Shown piece after piece: positions 1 to 10,964 of a stretch of DNA of 64,000 nucleotides (the stretch's first letter is position 1; each line of letters starts with the position of its first letter). The stretch is from Proteus mirabilis ATCC 29906 (lineage in GTDB: Bacteria > Pseudomonadota > Gammaproteobacteria > Enterobacterales > Enterobacteriaceae), in assembly GCF_000160755.1 (NCBI RefSeq), contig NZ_GG668578.1, positions 223,562-287,561 of the forward strand, written 5' to 3'. The translations under genes were made by a program, and so were the position numbers. The notes beneath the pieces were generated by a model. The model did not search any database, was not told the DNA's origin, and worked only from the letters and a program-made list of their open reading frames with translations.

Positions 1-651
1 CGGCGTAGCACCTTGCCAATAAGCTGGGCGTGTATATTTTAAAACACAGCCAATTTGCGCATAGGTTAAATTGAGTTTTAACAAGTGATGCGCCATGCGA
101 ATTGCCTGAGCATTGCCTTCGAAATGGCATAAGTCTTGACGCAAAGTCTGTTTTAATTCATTTAAGTGTCGGTCTGCTGAATAGCGAATAGGTAAAAAAG
201 GACAATTATCAAATTCTATGGAAGCATCAGGTGCTAACACCTTACGAAACCAATGTTTAATTGCAGCTTCACCAAAATGACCAAAAGGAGGATTGCCAAT
301 ATCGTGCATTAAACACGCCATTTCAATTAAACTTTCAACGCTATCAATCCGTTCATTTAAGCCATATTCTTCTAATTTATTATGCTTTTTTAGTTCGCCG
401 ATTATTTGCTTAGCGATATAACGGCCTATTTGTTGTACTTCCAGCGAATGGGTTAATCGACTTCGTACCGCCGAATTTTGCTCTAATGGAAATACCTGTG
501 TTTTTTGTTGTAACCGACGGATCGCCGCTGAATTAATAATACGCCCACGATCGCTTTCAAATTGGCGCGAGATCTGCATTTCATCATCAATATCGATATC
601 ACTGCTGTTATATTTGCGTTGATAATTTAACTTCAGTTTAAAATCGATCAT
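1..651 (-). CDS. dgt: dGTP triphosphohydrolase, 3' part outside window
   Basis: Hydrolyses dGTP to deoxyguanosine and triphosphate. The reading frame starts at an ATG on the minus strand (649-651) and runs open to the window edge, so about 217 N-terminal residues are visible. It reads [14 protein letters not shown], then [20 protein letters not shown] and [17 protein letters not shown]. The HD-domain metal motif is seen as the histidine of LTHSLEV followed by [18 protein letters not shown]. It is divergent from mtnN with about 120 bp between, the same pairing as in E. coli. The C-terminal half lies outside the window. Confidence 0.93.
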   Translation of the reverse strand, partial: MIDFKLKLNYQRKYNSSDIDIDDEMQISRQFESDRGRIINSAAIRRLQQKTQVFPLEQNSAVRSRLTHSLEVQQIGRYIAKQIIGELKKHNKLEEYGLNERIDSVESLIEMACLMHDIGNPPFGHFGEAAIKHWFRKVLAPDASIEFDNCPFLPIRYSADRHLNELKQTLRQDLCHFEGNAQAIRMAHHLLKLNLTYAQIGCVLKYTRPAYWQGATP

Positions 652-770
652 TTCTATCCTCTTTCTGGTATCGATGAAACGAATTCGCTGCGTTATATCG
701 TGTTTTTGCGATAAATGATAAACTCTTGGTTAACGCTATATATTATTAACCTACAAGGGAGTATGACACA

Positions 771-1478
771 ATGAGAGTTGGCGTAATAGGTGCAATGGAA
801 CAAGAAGTCAAACTTCTGCGTGAACAAATTGAAAACTGCGAAATAGTCTCTCGTGGTGGTTGTGAAATTTATACTGGCAAAATCAATGGTGTAGATGTTG
901 CATTACTAAAATCAGGTATTGGTAAAGTGGCTGCCGCCATCGGTACCACACTATTACTTGAACATTTTCGCCCTGATGTTGTGATCAACACCGGCTCTGC
1001 AGGTGGGTTAGATGCAAAATTAAATGTTGGCGATATTGTCGTATCAACAGAAGTACGTTATCACGATGCCGACGTTACTGCTTTCGGTTATGAACCAGGA
1101 CAAATGGCACAATGCCCACCGGCATTTATTGCCGATCCCAAACTGGTCAATATTGCTCAAGAGTGTATTGGATCACTAAAATTAAATGCCGTGCGTGGAT
1201 TAATCTGTAGTGGCGATGCTTTTATTAATGGTGCCGAGCCATTAGCACGTATTCGTCGTACTTTTCCAGAAGTCGTCGCTGTTGAGATGGAATCAACCGC
1301 TATTGGACATGTTTGCCATCAATTTGATACACCTTTTGTTGTTGTTCGTGCCATTTCAGATGTGGCAGATAAAGAATCGCATTTAAGTTTTGATGAGTTT
1401 TTATCTGTTGCCGCACAACAATCAAGCTTAATGGTCACTACTATGCTTGATAAATTAAAAACAGAGACTCAGTTTTAA
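771..1478 (+). CDS. mtnN: 5'-methylthioadenosine/S-adenosylhomocysteine nucleosidase
   Basis: Cleaves methylthioadenosine and S-adenosylhomocysteine to adenine plus the thioribose, in methionine salvage and removal of SAM by-products. At 235 residues it is close to the family length. The N-terminus [12 protein letters not shown] carries the catalytic Glu12. The [12 protein letters not shown] segment and RAISDVAD (catalytic Asp near residue 197) are present. The ATG follows an AAGGGAG ribosome site at about 9 bases. btuF follows, as in E. coli. Confidence 0.97.
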   Translation: MRVGVIGAMEQEVKLLREQIENCEIVSRGGCEIYTGKINGVDVALLKSGIGKVAAAIGTTLLLEHFRPDVVINTGSAGGLDAKLNVGDIVVSTEVRYHDADVTAFGYEPGQMAQCPPAFIADPKLVNIAQECIGSLKLNAVRGLICSGDAFINGAEPLARIRRTFPEVVAVEMESTAIGHVCHQFDTPFVVVRAISDVADKESHLSFDEFLSVAAQQSSLMVTTMLDKLKTETQF

Positions 1479-1577
1479 TTTATTTAATCGATAAGCCGCT
1501 TAACAAACCCGTCTCTCTTTTAGCTCAGCAGGTAAGATAAAAATAGACGGGTATATTTGACTATAAAGACGAGAAAA

Positions 1578-2408
1578 ATGCGTTTCTTAAACACTTTTGC
1601 ACTGCTGCTAAGCCTGATATTGACACCTTGTTATGTTATCGCAGCCACTCCCGCACAACGTGTTATTACTTTATCCCCGTCTGCCACGGAAATGGCTTAT
1701 GCCGCAGGTATGGGAGAGAATATGGTTGCGGTGAGCGCTTATTCTGATTATCCACAAGCAGCAAAAGATCTCGTACAAGTTGCCGACTGGCAAGGCATTA
1801 ATGTAGAACGCATTTTGCTATTAAAACCTGATTTAATTATTGCATGGCCAAGCGGTAATCCTCAACGACCCCTCGATCAGTTAAAATCATTGGGTATCCC
1901 TATTATTTACTCTGATCCACACAGTATCGAAGAAATCATTGACGATCTTACCCGACTTTCTTCTTATAGCACTCATCCTGAAGTCGCTTTAGCAAGTGCA
2001 CAAAAATTACGTCAGCAATATCAAGAATTACAGCAAAAGTACGCCTCAACGACGCCTCATCAAGCGAAGAAAAAAGTCTTTATTCAGTTTGGTATGCAAC
2101 CCCTATTTACGACATCAAAACATTCATTACAAAATGAGATTACCGAACTTTGTGGCGGTGAAAATATTTTTGCAAATAGTGCAGTTCCTTGGCCACAAGT
2201 CAGCCGCGAGCAAGTGATCAGTAAAAAACCTGATTTGATTTTATTTAGTGGTAAACCAAACCAAGTTGCCGCAATACAACAATTTTGGCAACCTCAACTA
2301 GATATTCCTATTATCGCTATTGATGAAGATAGTTTTAGCAGACCAGCACCACGTATTATTTATGCGGCTCAACAGATTTGTGAGTCTATCGCAATCCACT
2401 CATTTTAA
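1578..2408 (+). CDS. btuF: Vitamin B12 periplasmic binding protein
   Basis: Periplasmic cobalamin-binding component of the BtuCDF importer. A signal peptide is visible ([20 protein letters not shown], then IAA before ATP). [38 protein letters not shown] and [10 protein letters not shown] match E. coli BtuF throughout. I chose the ATG at 1578 (276 residues), which begins directly with the signal peptide. A TTG at 1557 would add seven polar residues and is less likely. btuCD are not in the window. It follows mtnN, as in E. coli. Confidence 0.93.
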   Translation: MRFLNTFALLLSLILTPCYVIAATPAQRVITLSPSATEMAYAAGMGENMVAVSAYSDYPQAAKDLVQVADWQGINVERILLLKPDLIIAWPSGNPQRPLDQLKSLGIPIIYSDPHSIEEIIDDLTRLSSYSTHPEVALASAQKLRQQYQELQQKYASTTPHQAKKKVFIQFGMQPLFTTSKHSLQNEITELCGGENIFANSAVPWPQVSREQVISKKPDLILFSGKPNQVAAIQQFWQPQLDIPIIAIDEDSFSRPAPRIIYAAQQICESIAIHSF

Positions 2409-2447
2409 AGTCAATTAACTATTTAAATGAAGATTGAAGAGGTTAAA

Positions 2448-2562
2448 AGACAAGAGTCGTAGGCAAGCTGCAACACAACCAATAACGTGCAGTGAGCGGA
2501 GCATATATAAAGATGTGGGGATTGCTAACGCCGTGGCACGGCAGGATAGCCACGACGTCAAA
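2448..2562. other. Structured, relatively GC-rich intergenic segment
   Basis: Between the 3' ends of btuF and erpA, positions 2461-2560 are about 53% G+C in an otherwise AT-rich region. The segment contains the inverted pair CGTGGC (2532-2537) and GCCACG (2549-2554). No reading frame is convincing. It could be an intergenic repeat unit, a bidirectional terminator or a small RNA; reading alone does not decide. In E. coli yadS sits at this place. Confidence 0.3.
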
Positions 2563-2573
2563 TAATATAAAAA

Positions 2574-2918
2574 TCAGATACTAAACGATGAACCACAACC
2601 ACAAGTGCTTTTCGCATTAGGATTGGTGACGATAAAACGTGAGCCCTCAAGGCCTTCAGTATAATCAACACAGCCACCCACTAAATACTGCAAGCTCATT
2701 GGATCAATAACTAAGGCAACGCCTTGTTTTTCTATAGTCATATCACCTTCATTCATAGCATCATCAAAGGTAAAACCATACTGGAATCCGCTACAGCCAC
2801 CACCGGTGATATAAACACGTAGACGCAGATTTGGGTTTTCTTCATCCGCAATTAGATCTTTTACTTTATTTGCAGCCGCATCTGTAAATTGTAACGGCAG
2901 AGCCATATCATCACTCAT
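2574..2918 (-). CDS. erpA: Iron-sulfur cluster insertion protein ErpA
   Basis: A-type carrier that delivers Fe-S clusters to apo-proteins such as IspG/IspH. At 114 residues it has the exact E. coli length. The three cluster cysteines are visible: C42 in [11 protein letters not shown] and C106/C108 in STCGCGSS. It is divergent from hemL, with a 277-bp shared upstream region. Confidence 0.97.
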   Translation of the reverse strand: MSDDMALPLQFTDAAANKVKDLIADEENPNLRLRVYITGGGCSGFQYGFTFDDAMNEGDMTIEKQGVALVIDPMSLQYLVGGCVDYTEGLEGSRFIVTNPNAKSTCGCGSSFSI

Positions 2919-3195
2919 TGTTCACTCCAGACTGGATAATCCAGTAAAAAACAGCCAGCAAAAATTGATGCTTCTTGCTGATATAATGTGATGATTATCT
3001 AATACCTGCTCTTAACCTTCAAGTTTGTTGTGGACAAAATGCACTTTTTGATACACAACTTTTCATTATTAATGAGTGCCAACTCGAACAATAACAATGA
3101 TAAATCAAAATGTTGTTGTCGTGTATTTGGCTTCATCTGCACTGTGCTTTAGAATAGGCGTTAATCTTACGCTCACCCATCATTAGGAGTCTGAC

Positions 3196-4482
3196 ATGAG
3201 CAAGTCTGAAACGCTTTATAATCTCGCACAACAAGTGATACCTGGTGGCGTCAATTCACCGGTTAGAGCATTTAACGGTGTTGGTGGCACACCGCTTTTT
3301 ATTGAACGTGCTAATGGTGCGTATATTTATGATGCCGATGGACGTGCTTATCTTGACTATGTCGGTTCATGGGGACCGATGGTATTAGGCCACAATCACC
3401 CCGCTATTCGCCACGCTGTAACTGATGCGGTGCAAAAAGGCCTAAGCTTTGGTGCTCCTACGGCTGCTGAAGTGGAAATGGCAAATTTAGTCACTGAGTT
3501 AGTGCCTTCGATGGATATGGTTCGTATGGTGAACTCAGGTACAGAAGCCACCATGAGTGCCATTCGTCTTGCTCGTGGCTACACGGGTCGTGACAAAATC
3601 ATTAAATTTGAAGGCTGTTACCATGGACATGCAGACTGCTTATTAGTCAAAGCAGGATCTGGTGCATTGACGATGGGACAACCAAACTCTCCAGGCGTTC
3701 CTGCTGATTTTGTTAAACACACTTTAACTTGTACTTACAACGATTTAAATTCAGTACGTCAAGCATTTGAAAATTATCCGGAAGAAATCGCCTGTATTAT
3801 TGTTGAACCCGTTGCCGGTAATATGAACTGTGTTCCACCTAAAGCCGATTTTCTACCGGGATTACGTGCATTATGTGATGAATTTGGTGCATTACTGATT
3901 ATTGATGAAGTAATGACAGGTTTTCGTGTCGCATTAGGCGGCGCACAAGCTTATTACGATATTGATCCTGACTTGACCTGTTTAGGTAAAATTATAGGTG
4001 GTGGCATGCCTGTAGGCGCCTTCGGCGGACATAAAGAAGTGATGTCTCAATTAGCCCCTATCGGTCCTGTCTACCAAGCGGGAACATTATCGGGTAACCC
4101 CATTGCGATGGCGGCGGGTCTAGCTTGTTTGCAAGAAGTTTCACAACCGGGAGTTCACCAAACACTGGATGAGCTTACCACTATGTTAGCGGATGGCTTA
4201 CTTGAAAAAGCACAACAAGCAGGTATCCCTATGGTAGTGAACCATGTAGGCGGTATGTTTGGTTTATTCTTTACCGATGCCAAAGAAGTGACTTGCTATC
4301 AAGACGTAATGAACTGCGATGTCGAACGCTTCAAACAGTTCTTCCACTTAATGTTAGAAAAACGTATTTACCTCGCTCCGTCGGCTTTTGAAGCTGGCTT
4401 TATGTCTATCGCTCATAGCAAAGAAGATATTCAACGTACTATCGATGCGGCTGAATACGCCTTTAGCAAAATGAAAGCGTAA
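3196..4482 (+). CDS. hemL: Glutamate-1-semialdehyde 2,1-aminomutase
   Basis: PLP enzyme that converts glutamate-1-semialdehyde to 5-aminolevulinate, the C5 route to heme. The 428 residues include the PLP lysine K265 in [17 protein letters not shown], the [15 protein letters not shown] motif, and [12 protein letters not shown] ahead of the lysine. The ATG is preceded by TTAGGAGTCTGAC, a good ribosome site. It ends just before a strong hairpin shared with convergent mrcB. Confidence 0.98.
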   Translation: MSKSETLYNLAQQVIPGGVNSPVRAFNGVGGTPLFIERANGAYIYDADGRAYLDYVGSWGPMVLGHNHPAIRHAVTDAVQKGLSFGAPTAAEVEMANLVTELVPSMDMVRMVNSGTEATMSAIRLARGYTGRDKIIKFEGCYHGHADCLLVKAGSGALTMGQPNSPGVPADFVKHTLTCTYNDLNSVRQAFENYPEEIACIIVEPVAGNMNCVPPKADFLPGLRALCDEFGALLIIDEVMTGFRVALGGAQAYYDIDPDLTCLGKIIGGGMPVGAFGGHKEVMSQLAPIGPVYQAGTLSGNPIAMAAGLACLQEVSQPGVHQTLDELTTMLADGLLEKAQQAGIPMVVNHVGGMFGLFFTDAKEVTCYQDVMNCDVERFKQFFHLMLEKRIYLAPSAFEAGFMSIAHSKEDIQRTIDAAEYAFSKMKA

Positions 4483-4524
4483 TCTTTCATTACTTAAATA
4501 GCATTTATTGCTGGTATTGCTGGC

Positions 4525-4562
4525 AAAAAAATATCCTCCGCGATTGCAGGAGGATATTTTTT
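4525..4562. terminator. Bidirectional terminator between hemL and mrcB
   Basis: The stem AAATATCCTCC / GGAGGATATTT (about 4528-4539 with 4549-4560) has A-runs on one side and T-runs on the other. It can therefore stop hemL on the plus strand and mrcB on the minus strand. Confidence 0.85.
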
Positions 4563-4584
4563 ATCTCAATAGTATTGTGAATAA

Positions 4585-6897
4585 TTACTCAGAAAACAGA
4601 TCGCGTAACCATTTAGGCGCCGCACTATCGTCGCCGTCGCTCTCTTGTGGTAACGGTGTACAGAGGCTATCAGGATCTGCTGTCCACACAGGTAATGTAC
4701 GCACGCCGCCACCATAACAAACAAAGTTACCTTCAGCATTAATCGACATCTGTGCTATATCTTCTGGTACAGGTGGATTTAATGTTAATGGTGTTTGATT
4801 TTCTAAATAATGACGATAAAGGATCAATGCCCCTGTCGATCCTGTTAAGTTAGTTGGGCCATTATTATCACGTCCCATCCATGCAATAGTGACTTCTTTA
4901 CCATCAATACCCGCAAACCAGCTATCACGTAAGTCGTTGGTGGTTCCGGTTTTACCTGCAAGGTTATATTGACCAAATTTAGGTTTTAATGCTCGTGCTG
5001 CTGTACCTGAATTAACCACCTGTTGCATACCAAACAGTGTCATATATGCTGCTTGTGGAGAAACCGTTGTTTCTGCTTGCGGGTAGCTTTGATAAAGCAC
5101 CGTACCATCTTGGTTGATAACAGAGCGCAATGCCGATAATTTAGCGCGATTACCTAAACTTCCGATTGTTTGGAAAGTTTGCGCCACTTCCATTGGGGTT
5201 AAGTTTAGTGCGCCAAGTAACATCGCTGGTACTTTTTCTAAATTTTCTGCTGGGGCACCTAGTTTGATCCACGTTTTGATCACTTGGTCTAACCCGACTT
5301 CTAAACCAAGATTAACCGTTGGTACATTACGTGATGTAGCAAGAGCATCCACCAACATTAATCGCCCTTTATAACCACGATCGTAGTTACGTGGTTGCCA
5401 TGGTTTTCCTCCCGGAATAGGCACTGAAATAGGTTCATCCGCCAACCAGGTATTTAAACGAAAACGCTCAGGCTCACTTAATGCGGTTAAATAAGTTGCC
5501 GGTTTTGCTAATGAGCCAATTGAACGACGAGCGGACATGGCACGATTAAAACCGGCATATTGTGGTTGTGAACCGCCCACTAACGCCCTAACCTCACCAC
5601 TGAGGCGATCTACAACGACCATCGCGCCTTCGAGATCGTTGATTTTGCGTGTTTTACGTAAATCAGCAACTCCCGCTTCTACCGCTTTTTCCGCTGCATC
5701 TTGTGAAACAGGATCAAGCGTTGTAAAAATTTTAGTCCCCGATAAATCTTTAACCTGATCACCTAATTTAGTTTGTAGCTCTTGACGAACTAACTGCATA
5801 AATGCCGGTTGTGGCGTTAGCGCTTCGCTACGAGGTTTTACTCCTAAAGGACGTGCGCTTAATACATCATAAAGCTCTTGATCGATAATTTGTTGGGTCT
5901 GTAATAATTTTAGTACCACATTACGGCGCTCTAATGCAGCCTTAGGATTGCGCCATGGATTGTATGCAGAAGCCCCTTTCACCATTCCAACCAATAATGC
6001 TTGTTGATCAAGACTTAGTTCATCAACAGGTCGACCAAAATAGTAAAGGCTAGCCAGTGGGAAACCACGAATTTGCTCATCACCACTTTGCCCTAAGAAC
6101 ACCTCATTAAGATACAGCTCTAAAATACGATCTTTGCTATAGCTCGCATCCATAATAATCGCCATATAGGCTTCATTAAGCTTTCTTTTTAGCGTTCTTT
6201 CATTGGTTAGGAATAAGTTCTTTACTAATTGCTGCGTTAAAGTACTTCCCCCTTGTACCGCTCTACCTGCGGTAAAGTTCGCTAACACCGCACGACCAAT
6301 AGAATAAATACTGATGCCATCATGCTCATAAAAACGGCGATCTTCCGTAGCAATTAATGTATCGACTAATAGTTGAGGAAATTTATCTCTTGCTAAGAAT
6401 AGACGCTGTTCACCATTAGCCGATTGCATCATAGTGATAAGCTTAGGATCGAGGCGGAAGAAACCAAATTGACGCTGATTATTCATATTGGTGATACTCA
6501 CCAATGAGTTTTGTTCAAAGGTCAATTTCGCTAAAATTTGCTCTTCGCGACCATCTGGAAAATCAAACGGTCGACGTAACATCTCTATAGTGCCATTTTT
6601 AACGACAAATTCCCCAGGACGGGTGATTTTATTGACATGGCGATACTGCATACCTTCCAGTAAACTTACCATCTCTTTTTGGCTATAGTTCATGCCAGGT
6701 TCTAAATTGACAGTACGTCCATAAACGGCAGCAGGCAATTCCCATACATTACCGTCAAGGCGCTCTTTAATTTGGGAATATAAATAAACACCATAGATGC
6801 CGACTAAAACCGCAACCACAATGGCGATTTTAACAAATAACCAAAACCAAGAACGCCTTCTATTGGTTTTCTTTACTGGTTTTTTCTTTCTACTCAT
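4585..6897 (-). CDS. mrcB: Bifunctional penicillin-binding protein 1B
   Basis: Class A PBP that polymerises and cross-links peptidoglycan at the inner membrane. The 770 residues run as follows: basic cytoplasmic tail, one membrane segment (about 18-40), UB2H-like region, glycosyltransferase with Glu185 in LIATEDRRFYEHDG and QGGSTLTQQLVKNLFL, then transpeptidase with S462-x-x-K465 (GSLAKP), S522-R-N and K649-T-G-T. The C-terminus lacks a long extension. hrpB lies upstream in the same direction, as in E. coli (mrcB/hrpB neighbours). Confidence 0.97.
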   Translation of the reverse strand: MSRKKKPVKKTNRRRSWFWLFVKIAIVVAVLVGIYGVYLYSQIKERLDGNVWELPAAVYGRTVNLEPGMNYSQKEMVSLLEGMQYRHVNKITRPGEFVVKNGTIEMLRRPFDFPDGREEQILAKLTFEQNSLVSITNMNNQRQFGFFRLDPKLITMMQSANGEQRLFLARDKFPQLLVDTLIATEDRRFYEHDGISIYSIGRAVLANFTAGRAVQGGSTLTQQLVKNLFLTNERTLKRKLNEAYMAIIMDASYSKDRILELYLNEVFLGQSGDEQIRGFPLASLYYFGRPVDELSLDQQALLVGMVKGASAYNPWRNPKAALERRNVVLKLLQTQQIIDQELYDVLSARPLGVKPRSEALTPQPAFMQLVRQELQTKLGDQVKDLSGTKIFTTLDPVSQDAAEKAVEAGVADLRKTRKINDLEGAMVVVDRLSGEVRALVGGSQPQYAGFNRAMSARRSIGSLAKPATYLTALSEPERFRLNTWLADEPISVPIPGGKPWQPRNYDRGYKGRLMLVDALATSRNVPTVNLGLEVGLDQVIKTWIKLGAPAENLEKVPAMLLGALNLTPMEVAQTFQTIGSLGNRAKLSALRSVINQDGTVLYQSYPQAETTVSPQAAYMTLFGMQQVVNSGTAARALKPKFGQYNLAGKTGTTNDLRDSWFAGIDGKEVTIAWMGRDNNGPTNLTGSTGALILYRHYLENQTPLTLNPPVPEDIAQMSINAEGNFVCYGGGVRTLPVWTADPDSLCTPLPQESDGDDSAAPKWLRDLFSE

Positions 6898-7025
6898 GAA
6901 CAGTTTCTCTCATTAAAACCTCTTCACCACACCCTTAGGGTAAAGAAGCCTAACATTGTCGCTATTTTTCCAAGCTATCCCACAGGAAAGCTCTCAAATT
7001 GTTATTCAGCACGTATAAATACGCG

Positions 7026-9455
7026 CTAACTCCATTTTTTTACACGTCGAGTGGGGGCCGTTGTTGCGGGTGAATCTGGCCACAAATGTTTGGGATATCG
7101 CCCCTTCATCTCTTTTTGCACTTGTGTATAGCTTCCGGCCCAAAAAGTAGCGAGATCTTGTGTTTTTTGGATAGGTCGCATAGCTGGAGAAAGTAACTCC
7201 ATCACTACAGGTAATTGCCCTTTTGCCACAATAGGACTTTGTTTTTCACCATAAACCTCTTGGATCCTGATAGCAATAATCGGCGGATTATCTAAATCAT
7301 ACCTAATCATCACTTTAGTGCCCGTTGGAGCAATATAGTGTGTTGGGAACAGCTCTTGCAATAATTGTTGCTCATGCCAAGTTAACTGATTTTTAATTAT
7401 CCCATTAATATCCATTTGTAGCAGTGCCTTAAGTGATTGGGTATCGCCTAATTCAGGTTGTAACCACAATTCTAATGAGTCTAATAAAACGGCTTCATTC
7501 AATACAGGTAAATTGGCCTCAGGGCACCACTTTTGCGCTAAAGCAAGGCGAATAAACAGTTGCTTGCTCTCTTCACTTAAGGGTAGAGCACTTAATCCTT
7601 GTTTACGTAACCAATTTAATAATGCCGTTTGCATTTGCGCTTTATTAGGTTTATCTAATGGCATTTGGCTAACGGTTAACTGACCTAATCGGCGCTGTTG
7701 CCACGCAAGAAGTGTACCGCGCTTTTCATCCCATTCAACGGTGGTATTATCTTGTATCAATTCCGGAAAGATAGAGGATACTTCATTAATATCAATAGGT
7801 AAGGCTAATAAAATTCGCACATCCGCATAATGTGCATTTTGCAACAACAATGGTGCTAAAATCCACGGCGATTGGCTCATTGGTTGAGTATTATCCATCA
7901 TTGCGCCTTGTCCATTAGCGAGGCGAAATCGACCTTGATTATCACGGTTTTTGGCTATTCTATCTGCAAATCCGACACTCAATAGTGATGCTAATAATTC
8001 TGGGCGACATTGCCCTTTGCATTGCTGTAATAGCTGTTTTTCACGCTGTGACCATTGATGATTTTTCTGTTGGATCAGCCATTCAAGATTAATCTCTCTG
8101 TCTCTTGGTGGCTGTTCTAAAATGGCACACAACCTTGCTGCGGTAGCAAGATGATGCTCACTTTTTTCACTAGCATAATCTAATATTGCCGCCAATCGGG
8201 GATCGATGCCCCACTGTGCCATACGTACTCCCCGCGAGGTTAATCCCCCTTGATTATCAATGGCACCTAATCGTTGCAATAATGTTTTAGCTGCGTTTAT
8301 TGCTGCTGGTGTAGGTGTATCTAACCAAGAGAGTTGGTTTATATCACGACATCCCCATTGCAATATTGAAAGCCATAACGAAGAGAGATCACTAGATAAA
8401 ATTTCAGGTACTTGGTGAGTTGCCCCGCGCTCAGCTTGCTCCTGACTGATTAAGTGCCAACAAATTCCGGCTTCAAGACGTCCTGCCCGCCCCGCTCTTT
8501 GCGTTTGTGAAGCTTGACTTATTCGTTGGCGCAATAAGCTTGTTACACCACTTTTTAAGTCAAACTGGGCACGTTTTTCAATGGTACTGTCGAGCACCAA
8601 GCGAATACCTTCGATTGTTAAACTGGTTTCTGCAATATTTGTTGCTAATACAACTTTGCGATATCCCTTTTCTACAGGCTCTATGGCCTGTTGCTGTTGT
8701 GCTAATGAAAGTGCCCCATAAAGTGGAAAAATTAAGGTGTGTTTATCCACTTTGTCAGCTAATAATTGCGCGACTCTAATAATTTCTGCACTACCGGGCA
8801 AAAAAACAAGTAAAGAGCCCGTCTCTTGTGTAAGCAAACGTCGCGCCATCGTGGCAACTTCTTGTTCAAAAGGCAGGTGTGATTGAATAGGATAATAGTG
8901 CCGTGAAACAGGATAACTACGCCCTTCAGAGCTAATCATCGGCGCATCCGGCAATAGTGAAGTTAATTTTTGATTATCTAATGTTGCAGACATCACCAAA
9001 AGGCGTAAATCATCACGTAATCCTGATTGCACATCTAATAGCAGTGCTAATGCTAAATCTGCTTGCAAACTCCGCTCATGAAATTCATCAAGTATCACTA
9101 AACTTACACCTGTCAGTTCAGGATCTTGCTGTAACATACGTGTCAACACCCCTTCGGTGATCACTTCAAGGCGCGTCTGCTGACTCACTTTACTTTCAGC
9201 ACGCATGCGATACCCCACCGTTTTACCCACCTCTTCATTGAGTTGACTTGCTAAACGATAAGCGATGCTTTTTGCCGCAATACGCCTTGGCTCTAATAAA
9301 ATAATTTTGCCATCAAATATATTTTGTTGAAGCAAATACAGCGGCAGTGCGGTTGATTTTCCCGCCCCTGTGGGGGCGTGAAGTAAGACTTGGGGACATT
9401 GTTTTAATGCAGTAACAACAGATCCTGCTACCTCAAAAATTGGCAATAGATGCAC
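7026..9455 (-). CDS. hrpB: ATP-dependent DEAH-box RNA helicase HrpB
   Basis: Large SF2 helicase of unknown physiological substrate. The 809 residues show Walker A APTGAGKST (about 28-36), the DEFHERS box near residue 124, SAT, and QRAGRAGR of motif VI near 340. The HrpB-type C-terminal domain follows. It ends 128 bp before the mrcB start. The neighbouring divergent gene is sfsA, as in E. coli. Confidence 0.96.
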   Translation of the reverse strand: MHLLPIFEVAGSVVTALKQCPQVLLHAPTGAGKSTALPLYLLQQNIFDGKIILLEPRRIAAKSIAYRLASQLNEEVGKTVGYRMRAESKVSQQTRLEVITEGVLTRMLQQDPELTGVSLVILDEFHERSLQADLALALLLDVQSGLRDDLRLLVMSATLDNQKLTSLLPDAPMISSEGRSYPVSRHYYPIQSHLPFEQEVATMARRLLTQETGSLLVFLPGSAEIIRVAQLLADKVDKHTLIFPLYGALSLAQQQQAIEPVEKGYRKVVLATNIAETSLTIEGIRLVLDSTIEKRAQFDLKSGVTSLLRQRISQASQTQRAGRAGRLEAGICWHLISQEQAERGATHQVPEILSSDLSSLWLSILQWGCRDINQLSWLDTPTPAAINAAKTLLQRLGAIDNQGGLTSRGVRMAQWGIDPRLAAILDYASEKSEHHLATAARLCAILEQPPRDREINLEWLIQQKNHQWSQREKQLLQQCKGQCRPELLASLLSVGFADRIAKNRDNQGRFRLANGQGAMMDNTQPMSQSPWILAPLLLQNAHYADVRILLALPIDINEVSSIFPELIQDNTTVEWDEKRGTLLAWQQRRLGQLTVSQMPLDKPNKAQMQTALLNWLRKQGLSALPLSEESKQLFIRLALAQKWCPEANLPVLNEAVLLDSLELWLQPELGDTQSLKALLQMDINGIIKNQLTWHEQQLLQELFPTHYIAPTGTKVMIRYDLDNPPIIAIRIQEVYGEKQSPIVAKGQLPVVMELLSPAMRPIQKTQDLATFWAGSYTQVQKEMKGRYPKHLWPDSPATTAPTRRVKKWS

Positions 9456-9540
9456 ACAAGCTCCATAACTGATTAACTTTCTCTGTGGCTCATTGTAGCA
9501 TTAGCCCTTTATTAAAGGACGTATTTTCACCGGGGTGATT

Positions 9541-10251
9541 ATGAAATTTGAACAACCACTACAATCTGCCACTTTATTAAAACGATACAAACGTTTTTTA
9601 GCAGACGTAGTGACGGCAAATGGTGAAGAATTCACGCTCCATTGTGCTAATACGGGTGCGATGACGGGATGCGCAACTCCAGGTGATACGGTTTGGTATT
9701 CCACGTCATCGAATGTCAAAAGAAAATATCCTCATAGTTGGGAATTAACCCAAACTCAATCAGGTGATTGGATCTGTATTAATACCTTAAGAGCTAATAC
9801 GATCATTGCCGATGCGATAGAAGCTGGCGATATTCCAGAATTATCTGACTATGATGAGATAAGACGCGAAGTGAAGTATGGTAGTGAGAATAGCCGTATT
9901 GATATTTTACTTAAGTCAAATCATAAAGTTGACTGCTATATTGAAGTGAAATCGGTCACTTTATTAGATGCTGGAATGGGCTATTTTCCTGACGCTAAAA
10001 CAGAGCGAGGTCAAAAGCACCTTCGAGAGTTGACCGCTATCGCAAAATCGGGCTTAAGGGCTATCTTATTTTACGCTGTCCCCCATACTGGCATTACACA
10101 AGTGTCTGTTGCTAAAGAGATTGACCCTAAGTATGACTTATTGCTAAAACAAGCATGTGATGCTGGGGTTGAAATTTTATGTTATCGCATCAATATTAGT
10201 GAGTACGATTTAACAATTGGAAAGCAATTACCTTTTATTTCAAAAGGTTAA
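9541..10251 (+). CDS. sfsA: Sugar fermentation stimulation protein SfsA
   Basis: SfsA family protein, a nucleic-acid-associated protein linked in E. coli to maltose metabolism; its biochemical role is uncertain. The N-terminus [20 protein letters not shown] aligns with the E. coli start, so I chose ATG 9541 (236 residues) over the upstream in-frame GTG at 9535. [20 protein letters not shown] and [28 protein letters not shown] are hallmark segments. dksA follows in the same direction, as in E. coli. Confidence 0.94.
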   Translation: MKFEQPLQSATLLKRYKRFLADVVTANGEEFTLHCANTGAMTGCATPGDTVWYSTSSNVKRKYPHSWELTQTQSGDWICINTLRANTIIADAIEAGDIPELSDYDEIRREVKYGSENSRIDILLKSNHKVDCYIEVKSVTLLDAGMGYFPDAKTERGQKHLRELTAIAKSGLRAILFYAVPHTGITQVSVAKEIDPKYDLLLKQACDAGVEILCYRINISEYDLTIGKQLPFISKG

Positions 10252-10447
10252 TACATTTTCATGGTGTTGGTTAAGTATTTTTTAACTAAAATGGCCTTTT
10301 TACTTGCGTGCCTTCACATCATGAGAAAACTTATTAAAGGAATAATTGCTATCCGCGCGGGCATCTGCTATTTATAGCGCCCTATTTTTTTCCCTTCCTA
10401 TTTAAGGTGGGGGATTATTCAGAAAATGCGTATGTAGGAGAAGCATT

Positions 10448-10903
10448 ATGCAAGAAGGGCAAAAGCGTAAAACATCGTCCATGAGCATTCTCGCTATTGC
10501 TGGCGTTGAGCCATATCAGGAAAAACCGGGCGAAGAGTACATGAACGAAGCCCAATTAGCGCATTTTAAGCTAATACTTGAATCTTGGCGCAATCAGCTC
10601 AGGGATGAAGTCAACCGTACCGTCACTCATATGCAAGATGAGGCGGCCAACTTCCCCGATCCTGTTGACCGTGCTGCACAAGAAGAAGAATTCAGTCTTG
10701 AGCTGCGTAACCGTGATCGTGAACGTAAACTCATAAAGAAAATTGAGAAAACACTGAAGAAAGTTGAAGATGATGACTTCGGCTTTTGTGAGTCTTGCGG
10801 TGTTGAAATCGGCATCCGCCGTTTAGAAGCTCGTCCAACAGCCGATCTCTGTATCGACTGTAAAACATTAGCTGAAATCCGTGAAAAACAGATGGCTGGC
10901 TAA
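10448..10903 (+). CDS. dksA: RNA polymerase-binding transcription factor DksA
   Basis: Binds the secondary channel of RNA polymerase and, with ppGpp, mediates the stringent response. The 151 residues match the E. coli length. The coiled-coil tip acidic motif is in [13 protein letters not shown]. The zinc site is C-x2-C in [10 protein letters not shown] with C-x2-C in LCIDCK. A strong GTAGGAG ribosome site precedes the ATG. In E. coli the next gene is gluQ; here only its remnant follows. Confidence 0.98.
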   Translation: MQEGQKRKTSSMSILAIAGVEPYQEKPGEEYMNEAQLAHFKLILESWRNQLRDEVNRTVTHMQDEAANFPDPVDRAAQEEEFSLELRNRDRERKLIKKIEKTLKKVEDDDFGFCESCGVEIGIRRLEARPTADLCIDCKTLAEIREKQMAG

Positions 10904-10964
10904 TTAATGAGTATAGCCTCAGTACTTAGGTGCTGGGGCTTTAATCTAAACATTAATACCCAAG

